Source: OFTM10 sp964196195 (lineage in GTDB: Bacteria > Actinomycetota > Acidimicrobiia > Acidimicrobiales > Aldehydirespiratoraceae). From it: a DNA stretch of 64,000 nt. Below are positions 1 to 7,933 of this stretch, piece after piece (the first letter of the stretch is position 1; every line of letters begins with the position of its first letter). The notes below the pieces were generated by a model. That model was not told the DNA's origin. It worked only from the letters and a program-made list of their open reading frames with translations, and did no database searches. The stretch covers positions 62,001 through 126,000 of the forward strand of contig CAXMSE010000079.1 of the NCBI GenBank assembly GCA_964196195.1, written 5' to 3'. The translations under genes and the position numbers were made by a program.

Positions 1-1
1 C

Positions 2-625
2 GATGAGCAGCCGGTAGAGGCCGAGGAAGAGTCGGAGGCTCCCAATCCCGATGATGGAGTCGACGGCGGCATCGACGGTATGTGGATTATCGACGATGAG
101 ATCGGCTCGTTCGACTTCGACACCGCGAGCGGAAGCTTCGTCGGATTCCGCGTGGATGAGGAGCTTGTCGTCGGCGCGACAACCGCGGTTGGTCGGAGCG
201 GGGGGGTGAGCGGCTCGCTCAGGATCGAGGCCGGCGACCTCGTCGCGGCGGAGGTCACCGTCGACATGACCACGATCGTCTCCAATGACAGTCGGCGGGA
301 ACGAGCGATCCGAGGCACTCTGAGCACGTCGCAATTCACCGCTGCGACCTTCGTGCTCACCGAGCCCGTGGCCCTCGGTGATGGCGTCGCCCACGGCGAT
401 GAGGTGACGGTGCAAGCTCAGGGAGACCTCACGATCAAGGGAGTAACCCAGGCAGTCTCCTTCTCGATCGGTGCCCTTGTCCGTGACGATGGCCTGGGTG
501 TCTTGGTTGGCTCGGCCGACATCGTGTGGGCCGACTTCGGTGTGTCCACCCCGTCGGCGGCGATCGTCGTGTCGGTGGCCGATGAAGGGATTATCGAGTT
601 CCAACTCGTGGTGGCCAAGCAATAG
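2..625 (+). CDS. YceI-like domain protein, 5' end outside window
   Basis: The reading frame is open to the left edge, so the gene starts upstream. The first visible ~25 residues are an acidic linker rich in Glu, Asp and Pro, followed by a ~175-residue domain that begins near 'WIIDDEIGSFDFDT'. The pattern of alternating strands, 'GFRVDEEL' near the start, 'VTVDMTTIVSND' in the middle and 'GDLTIKGVTQAVSF' towards the end, is that of YceI-family lipocalin-like barrels, which bind isoprenoid or amphiphilic ligands and are usually exported. The acidic linker suggests an anchored or lipoprotein form, but no signal peptide can be seen here. Family call is good; the ligand is unknown. Confidence 0.8.
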   Translation, partial: DEQPVEAEEESEAPNPDDGVDGGIDGMWIIDDEIGSFDFDTASGSFVGFRVDEELVVGATTAVGRSGGVSGSLRIEAGDLVAAEVTVDMTTIVSNDSRRERAIRGTLSTSQFTAATFVLTEPVALGDGVAHGDEVTVQAQGDLTIKGVTQAVSFSIGALVRDDGLGVLVGSADIVWADFGVSTPSAAIVVSVADEGIIEFQLVVAKQ

Positions 626-654
626 GAGCGCTGGTCCCGAGGAGGTTGCGGCCG

Positions 655-660
655 TAGGGT
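655..660 (+). promoter_or_regulatory. -10 box TAGGGT of a leaderless promoter
   Basis: TAGGGT fits the actinobacterial TANNNT -10 consensus and ends 8 nt before the ATG at 669, which puts the expected transcription start at or next to the start codon. No Shine-Dalgarno sequence precedes that ATG. No clear -35 was seen. Confidence 0.55.
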
Positions 661-668
661 CGCGGGGC

Positions 669-1739
669 ATGGCTATCCCGAGGACCATCGACGAAGTCGA
701 CTCAGAGTTTCTCAGCGAGGTGCTCGCCCAGCCGGTGGAAGCGGTCTCCGGCGAACGCATCGCAGTGGGGGAGGGGTTTCTCGGAGAACTCGCCCGTCTC
801 ACTCTCACCTACGCCGAAGACGCCGAGGGTCCGTCCACTGTGATCGCCAAGATCCCCACCACCGACTCAGATCTCAAGCCCCTCGGCTTGATGCTCGACG
901 TCTATCTCCGCGAGCACCGCGCCTATAACGAGATCATCCCCAAGCTGAAGGTGAGGACACCGAGGGCGTTCTACAACGGCGCCGAACCCGACGATGAGTT
1001 GTATTGCCTCATCCTCGAAGACGTCGGTCATTTTCGCCCCGGCGACCACCACGCGGGCGGCAGCTTGGAGGATGCCCGCGCGGCCATGAGAACTGCAGCC
1101 GGAATCCACGGGCGCTGGTGGGGGAGGGTCGATGATCTCGACTGGGTGCCGCCGATCGACAGTCCCCTGAACCTCGCGTTGCAGGGCATGTACGAGGATG
1201 CGTTCCCGGTGATTGTCGATCAGCTCGGTGATCTGCTGGGTTCGGATCTGGTGGGTCACATCGAGCGGTGGATTCCCACGTGCAGCGACTGGCTCCAGAC
1301 TTACGGCGACAAGAGCTACACCCTCAGCCACAACGATTTTCGCCTCGACAACATGTTCTTCGATGGCGATGAGCTTGTGCTCATCGACTGGCAGATAATT
1401 GGTCGCGGCGACGGCTTCGGCGATATCTGCCCGTTCTTGTCGAGCAATCTCGAGCCTGAGCTGCGGCGAGCTCATGAGACCGAACTTCTGAAGCTCTACC
1501 AAGCAACGATCAATGATCTTGGTGGTGGCTACTCCGATTTCGGTGACGCGATGATGAGCTACCGTGCCGGCCTGAATTTCTGGCTCTGCCACTGGTGCTT
1601 CACCGGCGTGAGCGCCGGTGAGACCACCGAACGGGGCAAGGAACTCTTCGAACGGATGGTGGCCCGCACCGCTGATGCTGTGAGGGAGCACGAGTCGTGG
1701 GAGCTCACCGGCGATCATTCATGGCGGCCCCAGACCTGA
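669..1739 (+). CDS. APH/ecdysteroid-kinase-like phosphotransferase
   Basis: A 356-residue protein kinase-like fold enzyme of the aminoglycoside phosphotransferase/CHK-kinase-like superfamily, predicted to transfer phosphate from ATP to a small hydroxylated substrate. It has a candidate ATP-binding Lys61 ('VIAKIP'), the catalytic loop 'LSHNDFRLDN' (His221, Asp223, Asn228) and the metal-binding 'LIDWQ' (Asp240). The frame extends further upstream, but that part overlaps the YceI gene out of phase, and the ATG at 669 has a well-placed -10 box. It is convergent with pgi, with one base between stop codons. The substrate cannot be told; relatives act on choline-like, sterol-like or acyl-CoA-pathway compounds. 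Confidence 0.85.
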   Translation: MAIPRTIDEVDSEFLSEVLAQPVEAVSGERIAVGEGFLGELARLTLTYAEDAEGPSTVIAKIPTTDSDLKPLGLMLDVYLREHRAYNEIIPKLKVRTPRAFYNGAEPDDELYCLILEDVGHFRPGDHHAGGSLEDARAAMRTAAGIHGRWWGRVDDLDWVPPIDSPLNLALQGMYEDAFPVIVDQLGDLLGSDLVGHIERWIPTCSDWLQTYGDKSYTLSHNDFRLDNMFFDGDELVLIDWQIIGRGDGFGDICPFLSSNLEPELRRAHETELLKLYQATINDLGGGYSDFGDAMMSYRAGLNFWLCHWCFTGVSAGETTERGKELFERMVARTADAVREHESWELTGDHSWRPQT

Positions 1740-1740
1740 A

Positions 1741-3396
1741 TCAAGCGCGTCCGCGCATGGTGCGGTAGCGCCTGATCAAGGCGTTGGTGGACTCATCGTG
1801 GGAGAGGGTCGTGAGCGAGTCGGAGTTGAGCTCGGGCAGGATCGTGAGAGCCAGCATCTTGCCGAGTTCGACGCCCCACTGGTCGAAGGAGTTGACTCCC
1901 CACACCACGCCCTGGGTGAACACCTGGTGTTCGTAGAGGGCGATCAGTTGGCCGAGCACTGATGGAGTGAGGGCCGGAGCCGTGATGGTGGTGGACGGCC
2001 GATTGCCGGGGAACGTGCGGTGGTTTACCAGGGTCGGATCCACGCCGGTGGCCGCGACCTCCTCCGCGGTCTTGCCGAAGGCCAGCGCTTCGGACTGGGC
2101 GAAGCAGTTGGCCACGAGGAGATCGTGGTGGTCCTCGATCCCGGCGAACTCACTGTGGTGGTGGTCGGGTCGGGCGAAGACGATGAAATCGGCAGGCACG
2201 ACTGTGGTGCCCTGGTGGAGGAGTTGGTGAAAGGAGTGCTGGCCGTTGGTGCCGGGTTCGCCCCAAACGATCGGGCCGGTCTCGTAGGTGACCGGCGTGC
2301 CATCGGCTCGCACCTGCTTGCCGTTGGATTCCATGTCGAGCTGTTGGAGGTAGGCCGGGAATCGGTGGAGGTAGCGCGAATAGGGGAGCACGGCCCGCGT
2401 GGGCAGTGAACAGAAGCTGCGGTACCAGACCTCGATGAGTCCCAGCAGGGCGGGCACGTTGTGTTGCAACGGCATCGACACGAAGTGTTCGTCGACCGCG
2501 TGGAACCCGGCAAGCATCTGTTGAAACCCTTCAGGCCCGACGGCGAGCATGAGCGAGAGTCCGATGGCGGAGTCCATCGAGTAGCGGCCGCCGACCCAAT
2601 CCCAGAAGCCGAACATGTTGGCGGTGTCGATTCCGAACTCGGCCACGGCCTCGGCGTTGGTGGAGACGGCCACGAAGTGTTTGGCGACCGCGTCCTGGCC
2701 GAGTTGGTCGACGAGCCAGCGTCGGGCGGAGCGTGCGTTGGTGAGGGTCTCCTGGGTGGTGAACGTCTTCGAGGAGATCACGAACATCGTGGTGGCGGGA
2801 TCGAGTCCGGTGAGGGCGGCCACCAGATCGCTGCCATCGACGTTCGAAACGAACCGGCAGCGGACCCGGTCGTGGCGAAAAGCGGCCAGTGCTTCGTAGG
2901 CCATGACCGGTCCGAGGTCGGAGCCCCCGATGCCGATGTTGACGACGGTATGGATCGGTCGACCGGTGTGGCCGGTCCAGTCGCCGTCGCGGACCCGGTC
3001 GGTGAAAGCTGTCATCTGGCGCAACACGCGATGGACGTCGCCGACGATGTCGACGCCGTCGAGCTCGATCACCCGGTCTGCGGGGGCGCGCAAAGCCGTG
3101 TGGAGCACTGCTCGGTCTTCGGTGGTGTTGATGTGTTCGCCGCTCACCATGGCGCGGATTCGCCCGGAGAGGTCGGCCCGCTCGGCGAGAGCGACGAGCT
3201 CGGCAACCGTGGCATCGGTGACGCGGTGCTTCGACCAGTCGACGACGAGGTCGCCGACTGTCGAGGTCATGCGCTCGGTTCGGCCGGGATCGTCGGAGAA
3301 CAGGGCGCGCAGTTGCAACTTGTCGAAGTCGGCGCCTCGGCCGGTGAGGCTCGTCCACTCTTCGCTCGTTGTGATGTCCACGTGTCTCCTCGGCAT
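1741..3396 (-). CDS. pgi: glucose-6-phosphate isomerase
   Basis: A 551-residue cytosolic enzyme interconverting glucose 6-phosphate and fructose 6-phosphate in glycolysis and gluconeogenesis. Length is that of bacterial and eukaryotic-type PGI (about 550). Visible motifs are 'NIGIGGSDLGP' (155-163), the sugar-phosphate loop 'ISSKTFTTQET' (208-217), the catalytic Glu in 'DMESNGKQ' (Glu356), His390 in 'HSFHQLLHQG' and the C-terminal PGI signature 'FDQWGVELGK'. An AGGGG Shine-Dalgarno lies just upstream of the ATG. It stands alone and converges with the phosphotransferase gene. Confidence 0.97.
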   Translation of the reverse strand: MPRRHVDITTSEEWTSLTGRGADFDKLQLRALFSDDPGRTERMTSTVGDLVVDWSKHRVTDATVAELVALAERADLSGRIRAMVSGEHINTTEDRAVLHTALRAPADRVIELDGVDIVGDVHRVLRQMTAFTDRVRDGDWTGHTGRPIHTVVNIGIGGSDLGPVMAYEALAAFRHDRVRCRFVSNVDGSDLVAALTGLDPATTMFVISSKTFTTQETLTNARSARRWLVDQLGQDAVAKHFVAVSTNAEAVAEFGIDTANMFGFWDWVGGRYSMDSAIGLSLMLAVGPEGFQQMLAGFHAVDEHFVSMPLQHNVPALLGLIEVWYRSFCSLPTRAVLPYSRYLHRFPAYLQQLDMESNGKQVRADGTPVTYETGPIVWGEPGTNGQHSFHQLLHQGTTVVPADFIVFARPDHHHSEFAGIEDHHDLLVANCFAQSEALAFGKTAEEVAATGVDPTLVNHRTFPGNRPSTTITAPALTPSVLGQLIALYEHQVFTQGVVWGVNSFDQWGVELGKMLALTILPELNSDSLTTLSHDESTNALIRRYRTMRGRA

Positions 3397-3420
3397 TGCC
3401 CCTGTGATCGGCCCGCTTCG

Positions 3421-3426
3421 ACCGTA
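3421..3426 (-). promoter_or_regulatory. -10 box TACGGT upstream of pgi
   Basis: On the minus strand TACGGT fits TANNNT and lies about 25 nt before the pgi ATG, which allows a short leader carrying the AGGGG ribosome-binding site. Confidence 0.4.
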
Positions 3427-3513
3427 GGACCCATGTTCGCGGGTCGCGGTCCGCGGACCGGTGACCCACCGCAGGGAGCCGTTTGCCCCATGTGTGGCCC
3501 CGGGCGATTCTCG

Positions 3514-3519
3514 TAGCCT
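3514..3519 (+). promoter_or_regulatory. -10 box TAGCCT, near-leaderless promoter
   Basis: TAGCCT fits TANNNT and ends 10 nt before the ATG at 3530, so the message would start within a few bases of the start codon. This supports choosing 3530 over the upstream in-frame ATG at 3461. Confidence 0.45.
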
Positions 3520-3529
3520 TGGGGACTAC

Positions 3530-4315
3530 ATGTTCCTTCCTTCCAGATGGCCCCCGGCCGCTGCCTTGGTGGTGGCGCTAGCAGGCTCTCTCGTCGCGTA
3601 CTCGGCGGGAGCTTTCTCGCCGCGGGAGGTCAGCACCAGGGTGGGTGAGGCGGGCGTCGCCCTGGGCGACGACACGGCCCGTGCGGTCGAGCGGGTTACC
3701 TACCGTCAAGACGTGGTGAGGCTGGGTGATGTGGTCGTGGTGGACGGCGTTCCCCGCGAGCCGATCACCGATCCTGGCCTCGAGCAGATGTGGGAGATCG
3801 TCGAATCGGTATGGCCCGACTCGCTGGCCGGCGAGCTGAACCAGCTGTCGGTGATCGAGGAGGAGGCCCGAGGTCTGGTGGGTGTTGTGCATCCGGCCGC
3901 CGGCGGCGGGTGGGTTCTGAGCCTCGACATCGCCGATATCGACGATCGAGATCTCGTGGTCGAGACCATCGTGCACGAGCTGAGCCATGTCGTCACCCTC
4001 GACTCCGACGTGTTCGCCTTCGGCGATGGTGAGTGCGACGGCACCCGGATCGAACTCGGGTGTGCCGCCTCCGGATCGGTGTTGGCAAACTTCGCCGACT
4101 CGTTCTGGCCCGGCGACGTGGGAAGCGAATCATCGGCGGACCATGTGAACGAATACGCGATGAGCGCCGCCCACGAGGACCTGTCAGAGACGTTTACGGC
4201 GTGGGTGTTCGGCTGGCCTCTTGGGGGTGAGACGGTGGAAGCGAAGCTGGCTGCGTTGGCAGCCGACCCACAACTCTCGGCGTTGGCCGACGAGTTGGCC
4301 GCCCGACTTGGTTGA
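3530..4315 (+). CDS. secreted zinc metallopeptidase-like protein (HEXXH)
   Basis: A 261-residue protein with a basic N-terminus and a hydrophobic stretch (about residues 8-28), read as a signal peptide or anchor. A zincin motif 'VHELSH' provides His149, Glu150 and His153. A second acidic motif, 'HEDLSETF' (215-222), resembles the Glu-containing third-ligand helix of minigluzincin-type metallopeptidases. Two cysteines (169 and 178) between these elements could form a disulfide. The substrate is unknown and no close family name is recognised. An in-frame ATG at 3461 would add 23 residues, but it precedes the likely promoter. Confidence 0.6.
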   Translation: MFLPSRWPPAAALVVALAGSLVAYSAGAFSPREVSTRVGEAGVALGDDTARAVERVTYRQDVVRLGDVVVVDGVPREPITDPGLEQMWEIVESVWPDSLAGELNQLSVIEEEARGLVGVVHPAAGGGWVLSLDIADIDDRDLVVETIVHELSHVVTLDSDVFAFGDGECDGTRIELGCAASGSVLANFADSFWPGDVGSESSADHVNEYAMSAAHEDLSETFTAWVFGWPLGGETVEAKLAALAADPQLSALADELAARLG

Positions 4316-4327
4316 TCAGGGCTGGTG

Positions 4328-5158
4328 TCAGCCGGCCGCGGATTCGCCGCCGGCGCCCGCTATGGCGCGAGCCTCGTCGACGATGGCCTGCATCTCTTCG
4401 ACCGCGACACCTGCACCCAGATCGAGGCCCTCTTCATCGATGAGCAGGGCAACCTCCTCGAGTACGAGGAGCTCGGTTTCTGCAGCGGCGGGATCGAGGC
4501 CACCGTGGGTGAAGCGCTCGTAGTAGACCGCAGCCACCAGTTCTTCGGTGGAGAGGCTTCCACCGAAGCCCGACATCTGGGCCAGGCCGCCGGGAACGCG
4601 GCCACCACCGGGACGGGCGGGGTCGCCATAGCCAAGGGGGCTGAGAGCGTCGGTGCCGGCGGTGCCGTTGGATACCCACGCGAGATGGTGTGCGATGCCG
4701 TCGAACGCGGCACCGGTTGCGAGGCTCGGGAAGGTGAGCAGCACTTCGCCACCGTTGAGCTGATGGCCGGCGCCGCCCCCGCCGGTGCCACCGTGGCAAC
4801 CCGCACAGCTGGTGGCGTACACCTCGGCTCCTTCAGCGAGAAGGCCTCCGCCTGCAGCGGGGGGACGCTCGAGATAGCCGACGTAGAAGATGGCCCAGAT
4901 GGGCAGGAACAACAGGACCGGGATGATCCAGACCGGGACCCGCTTACGACCGAGGCCGGCCTCCACATAGGGGGCTACCGGGTCGGGGGTTGCGGGCTCC
5001 TCAGGAACCGCGGCAGCGGCGATCGGTGCGGGAGCCGGCGCCGGGGCCGCTGAGGTGGCGGTGGGAGCGGCGGACTCAGCATCTCCACCTCCACCTCCGG
5101 CCGTGCGGGAACGGGCTTCGGCGGCACGCTTGAGGAGGTGCTCGGGTATTTCGGTCAC
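4328..5158 (-). CDS. membrane-anchored c-type cytochrome with PEHL-type N-terminal tag
   Basis: A 276-residue protein with one transmembrane helix (about 77-95) and one haem-binding motif 'CAGCH' (Cys118, Cys121, His122) in a 'YATSCAGCHGG' context, so an extracytoplasmic monohaem cytochrome c tethered to the membrane. The ~70 residues before the helix are Ala/Pro/Gly-rich and start with 'TEIPEHLLKRAAEARS', almost the same as the N-terminus of the cytochrome b C-terminal-domain protein at 7134. I chose the GTG at 5158 because of that match and a GGAG 8 nt upstream; the longer frame to 5251 has no support. Divergent from the bc operon and probably part of the same electron chain. The exact partner is inferred. 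Confidence 0.85.
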   Translation of the reverse strand: MTEIPEHLLKRAAEARSRTAGGGGGDAESAAPTATSAAPAPAPAPIAAAAVPEEPATPDPVAPYVEAGLGRKRVPVWIIPVLLFLPIWAIFYVGYLERPPAAGGGLLAEGAEVYATSCAGCHGGTGGGGAGHQLNGGEVLLTFPSLATGAAFDGIAHHLAWVSNGTAGTDALSPLGYGDPARPGGGRVPGGLAQMSGFGGSLSTEELVAAVYYERFTHGGLDPAAAETELLVLEEVALLIDEEGLDLGAGVAVEEMQAIVDEARAIAGAGGESAAG

Positions 5159-5230
5159 CTTGGTCTCCGGTGCGGGGTCAGGACAGATCTGTGAGGCGCC
5201 TCGACGCAAATCGTGGCAACAGACCTCGTG

Positions 5231-5236
5231 AGGATA
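5231..5236 (-). promoter_or_regulatory. possible -10 box TATCCT for the divergent cytochrome c
   Basis: In the 272-base gap between divergent respiratory genes, TATCCT on the minus strand sits about 70 nt before the GTG at 5158, with TTGGCC 19 nt further upstream as a weak -35. Nothing else coding is evident in the gap. Confidence 0.25.
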
Positions 5237-5373
5237 GAGGCAGTGTCGCACGTCCGGCCAAGTCTGACGAGGAATGTCCCGCCAACCGGTTTTTCTACGC
5301 GCTGGTGGTGTTCAGAACGAAAGCGCCGTGGTAGACCGTTCATTCAACCCCGAGGGCTCCGGTCCAATGGGTC

Positions 5374-5379
5374 TACACT
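5374..5379 (+). promoter_or_regulatory. possible -10 box TACACT of the bc-nuo operon
   Basis: TACACT fits TANNNT and lies about 50 nt upstream of the first bc-operon gene, giving a leader of roughly 45 nt that ends in an AGGAG ribosome-binding site (5420-5424). No good -35 was seen. This is the only promoter-like site found before the 22-kb run of genes to 27922. Confidence 0.4.
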
Positions 5380-5430
5380 TGTGCGCGGATTCACGAAGTA
5401 CGTGGGTCCCGCCTCCTCCAGGAGCCGAGC

Positions 5431-5883
5431 GTGGTTGCATTCGCACTGTCCTGCATCATCGCCTTTGCCATCAGCGGTGGCATCGTCGCGTACGCAAAGA
5501 GGCGGTCGGTCGACACTCCCACCACGTGGGGCGAAGCGATGCTCGGATCCCTGGTCGTTTTCTTCTTGATGTTCTGGGTGTACGGGGTGGTCCCGCACCA
5601 GTGGCTTTCCTGGGCCGACAACGAACTCAACTGGCGCGTCGACAAGATCTTCGTCGGCCCCGGTGGCATTCTCGAGTCTCAGCAGGATGGAGGTTGGTCG
5701 CCGATCCGCCTCACCTATGTGGTGATCCGCGATTTCGTCGCGGTGGCCATCTACCTCGTCGCTCTAGGCGGCAACATCGCACTCTGGTCCATGTGGCAGA
5801 GTCGCGGCGACGCCCAGGCCGAGATGGCGCCTGAGCGCTCCGCCTTCGGTCGTCCCCTCGTAAGGGAGGGTGCCGAGTCGTGA
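5431..5883 (+). CDS. small membrane protein of the bc operon, unknown
   Basis: A 150-residue protein with three likely transmembrane helices (about 3-20, 38-57 and 97-118) and a polar segment between the second and third containing 'HQWLSWADNELNW'. It starts at a GTG preceded by AGGAG. Its stop overlaps the GTG of the ferredoxin gene by four bases (GTGA), so the two are translationally coupled. I do not recognise the family. Position at the head of the bc operon suggests an accessory subunit or assembly factor of the quinol-oxidising complex, which is inference only. Confidence 0.65.
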   Translation: MVAFALSCIIAFAISGGIVAYAKRRSVDTPTTWGEAMLGSLVVFFLMFWVYGVVPHQWLSWADNELNWRVDKIFVGPGGILESQQDGGWSPIRLTYVVIRDFVAVAIYLVALGGNIALWSMWQSRGDAQAEMAPERSAFGRPLVREGAES

Positions 5884-6296
5884 CGACGACCGATGCCAAT
5901 CCAGCGATGCCGGAGTTCCGCGACGACTATGTCCTCCAGGAGGTCGACGCGGCCTGGTTGAGCCAGCGGGTGAAGCCGAAGCAGTTCATCCACATCGACC
6001 AGTCCGAGTGCATCATGTGTGAGGGCTGTGTCGACATCTGCCCGTGGAAGTGCATCTTCATGGTGCGCCCCGACGCTATCGAAGAAGCAGTCGGCACCGA
6101 GCAGCCCGGCAGCGATCCCAACGACAATGTGATTTTCACGATCGACGATGATGTGTGCACTCGTTGCGCGCTCTGCGTCGATCGCTGTCCCACCGGGGTA
6201 ATAATCCTCGGCAAGATCGGCGACGCGCCGGTCGGGGGAGACGCGCATCAGCGCACAAACGCACACGGCTACGGATACGGAATGCGGCTCGGCTGA
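5880..6296 (+). CDS. 2x[4Fe-4S] ferredoxin in the bc operon
   Basis: A 138-residue iron-sulfur protein with two complete cluster motifs, 'CIMCEGCVDICPWKC' and 'CTRCALCVDRCPTG', separated by about 40 residues, longer than in small clostridial ferredoxins. It has a ~40-residue N-terminal extension ('VLQEVDAAWLSQRV') and a Gly/His-rich tail. No signal peptide or membrane helix is visible, so it should be cytoplasmic. Coupled to the gene before it and 27 bases before the cytochrome b6-like gene. It could carry low-potential electrons to the bc complex or to the NADH-module-less complex I encoded 24 kb downstream; neither role is proven. Confidence 0.9.
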   Translation: MTTTDANPAMPEFRDDYVLQEVDAAWLSQRVKPKQFIHIDQSECIMCEGCVDICPWKCIFMVRPDAIEEAVGTEQPGSDPNDNVIFTIDDDVCTRCALCVDRCPTGVIILGKIGDAPVGGDAHQRTNAHGYGYGMRLG

Positions 6297-6323
6297 GCCG
6301 GGCGCAGGAGAAACGAACCACAA

Positions 6324-7118
6324 ATGGCCAAGACCGACGACGAAGTCCAAAAGCCGCTACCCCAGCGGATGCGGGACCAAATGAGCCAACTCGGCGATCA
6401 GATCCAGGGCTCCCAGGCCTGGAACTCGATCTTCAGGCCGGGTTCGATCTTCCGGAAGGGATACACCGACAGCCCTCGTAACCGGTCCTACGTGATCATG
6501 AACAGCGTGCTCTACCACCTCCACCCGGTGAAGGTGAAGCGCCACGCGGTGAAGGTGAGTTACACCCTCTGCCTTGGTGGGTTGAGCTTCTTCCTTTTCA
6601 TCCTCCTCACAGTCACCGGCATCTTCTTGATGTTCTTCTACCGGCCCACCGCCGCTGCGGCATGGGACGACATCTACACCCTGCAGACATCAGTCACTTT
6701 CGGCCTGCTCGTGCGGAACATGCACAGATGGGCCGCTCACCTGATGGTGCTCACCGTGTTCTTGCACATGGCGCGCGTCTTCTACCACGGCGCCTACAAG
6801 CCACCGCGGGAGTTCAACTGGGTGATCGGCGTGATGCTCCTGCAGCTCACCCTGCTGCTCTCGTTCACCGGCTACCTGCTGCCCTGGGATCAGCTGGCGC
6901 TCTGGGCGGTTACCGTCGGTACCAACATGATGGGCTTCACTCCGGTCTTCGGCGACCAGGTTCGATTTGTCCTGCTGGGTGGCGTCGAGATCGGAACCGA
7001 CACCCTGCTTCGCTGGTATGTGCTCCATGTCCTGCTGCTGCCGTTCGTGGCCGTCATCTTCATGGCGATCCACTTCTGGCGGGTCCGCAAGGACGGCGGC
7101 ATCTCGGGTCCGCTGTAG
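6324..7118 (+). CDS. cytochrome b6-like subunit (cytochrome b N-terminal domain)
   Basis: A 264-residue quinol-oxidising membrane subunit with four transmembrane helices binding two b haems. Haem ligands appear as His134/His148 (14 apart) and His235/His250 (15 apart), the spacing of cytochrome b6. The end 'RVRKDGGISGPL' matches the b6 C-terminus. Cys83 in 'TLCLGG' aligns with the Cys of the 'FYCLGG' motif that holds the extra haem c in b6f and the 'VYCFGG' motif of Bacillus QcrB. A ~50-residue hydrophilic N-terminal extension precedes the fold. The other half of cytochrome b is the next gene, so this is a split b6f-like form, unlike the fused QcrB of mycobacteria. Confidence 0.95.
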   Translation: MAKTDDEVQKPLPQRMRDQMSQLGDQIQGSQAWNSIFRPGSIFRKGYTDSPRNRSYVIMNSVLYHLHPVKVKRHAVKVSYTLCLGGLSFFLFILLTVTGIFLMFFYRPTAAAAWDDIYTLQTSVTFGLLVRNMHRWAAHLMVLTVFLHMARVFYHGAYKPPREFNWVIGVMLLQLTLLLSFTGYLLPWDQLALWAVTVGTNMMGFTPVFGDQVRFVLLGGVEIGTDTLLRWYVLHVLLLPFVAVIFMAIHFWRVRKDGGISGPL

Positions 7119-7133
7119 GGCGGGGGAGAATCG

Positions 7134-7916
7134 ATGACCGAAGTTCCAGAGCATCTTCGTAAACGGGCCGAGGAGGCCCGAGCCAAGGCAGCGGCTGCCA
7201 AAGCCGGCGCGGCCGGTGGCGACGCGCCTTCACAAGAGCTCAGTACCGAGCAACAAGCGGCCGCGTCGAAGATCCCGGCCCACCTGCTCGAACGTTCCAA
7301 GGCCGCCAAGGCCAAGGCCGGCGGCGACGATGCCGGTGGTGGTGGCGGCACCGCGGTGGCTACTGCTCCTGCGGCGGCGCCCGCGGCCGCAGGTGGAGCG
7401 CCGGTCCCCACCGGGCCCGGCGGTCATACCCAGCGCCTGCTCACCGTCGTCAAGTCCGGCTCGATCCAGGATGTGAAGAGCCTGCCTCAGGACAAGGTCC
7501 ATACGTGGCCCCACCTGCTGGTGATTGAGTTCGCGGCCGCCTTGTTCATCACGGCCTTCACCACGATCTTTTCGGTTTTCGTCAACGCCCCCCTGTTGGA
7601 GTTGGCCAACTTCAACGAAACTCCCAACCCGTCGAAGGCACCTTGGTACTTCCTTGGCCTCCAGGAACTTCTCACCATGTTCCACCCGATGGTCGCCGGT
7701 GTCACCATTCCCGGTATCGCCCTCATCATCCTCGTCATGGCCCCGTATATCGATCGAAACCCTTCCAAGAAGCCAGAAGATCGCAAGTTCGCGATCTCGC
7801 TCATGACCATGCATCTGATGTTCTGGTCGACACTGGTAATGATTGGCTCGTTCTTCCGGGGACCCGGCTTCAACTTCGTCTTCCCCTGGGAAGCCGGACT
7901 CTTCTTCGAGCTGTGA
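7134..7916 (+). CDS. cytochrome b C-terminal domain / subunit IV-like protein with tagged N-terminus
   Basis: A 260-residue protein. Residues 1-105 are an Ala/Lys/Gly-rich soluble extension with two copies of a short motif, 'EVPEHLRKRAEEARAK' (3-18) and 'KIPAHLLERSKAAKAK' (46-61). Residues 120-260 carry three transmembrane helices of the cytochrome b C-terminal domain. The Qo-site motif, usually PEWY, reads 'KAPWYFLGLQELL' (Pro170, Trp171, Tyr172), so the catalytic-site Glu is absent; such APWY/PPWY forms are known in some bacterial bc complexes. It pairs with the b6-like protein and Rieske protein. The extension probably stays in the cytoplasm; its role is unknown. Confidence 0.93.
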   Translation: MTEVPEHLRKRAEEARAKAAAAKAGAAGGDAPSQELSTEQQAAASKIPAHLLERSKAAKAKAGGDDAGGGGGTAVATAPAAAPAAAGGAPVPTGPGGHTQRLLTVVKSGSIQDVKSLPQDKVHTWPHLLVIEFAAALFITAFTTIFSVFVNAPLLELANFNETPNPSKAPWYFLGLQELLTMFHPMVAGVTIPGIALIILVMAPYIDRNPSKKPEDRKFAISLMTMHLMFWSTLVMIGSFFRGPGFNFVFPWEAGLFFEL

Positions 7917-7933
7917 CCCAAGGAGGCATTTAG

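Noticed and set aside
471..668. 66-residue N-terminal extension of the phosphotransferase
   Set aside because: It lies within the YceI gene in another frame, has no homology to the kinase fold, and the -10 box at 655-660 is downstream of it.
1730..1745. Terminator between the convergent phosphotransferase and pgi genes
   Set aside because: Stops are one base apart and I see no stem with a T-run there.
2461..3516. 351-codon plus-strand frame opposite pgi
   Set aside because: It mirrors pgi and has no recognisable domain; pgi is complete with all catalytic motifs.
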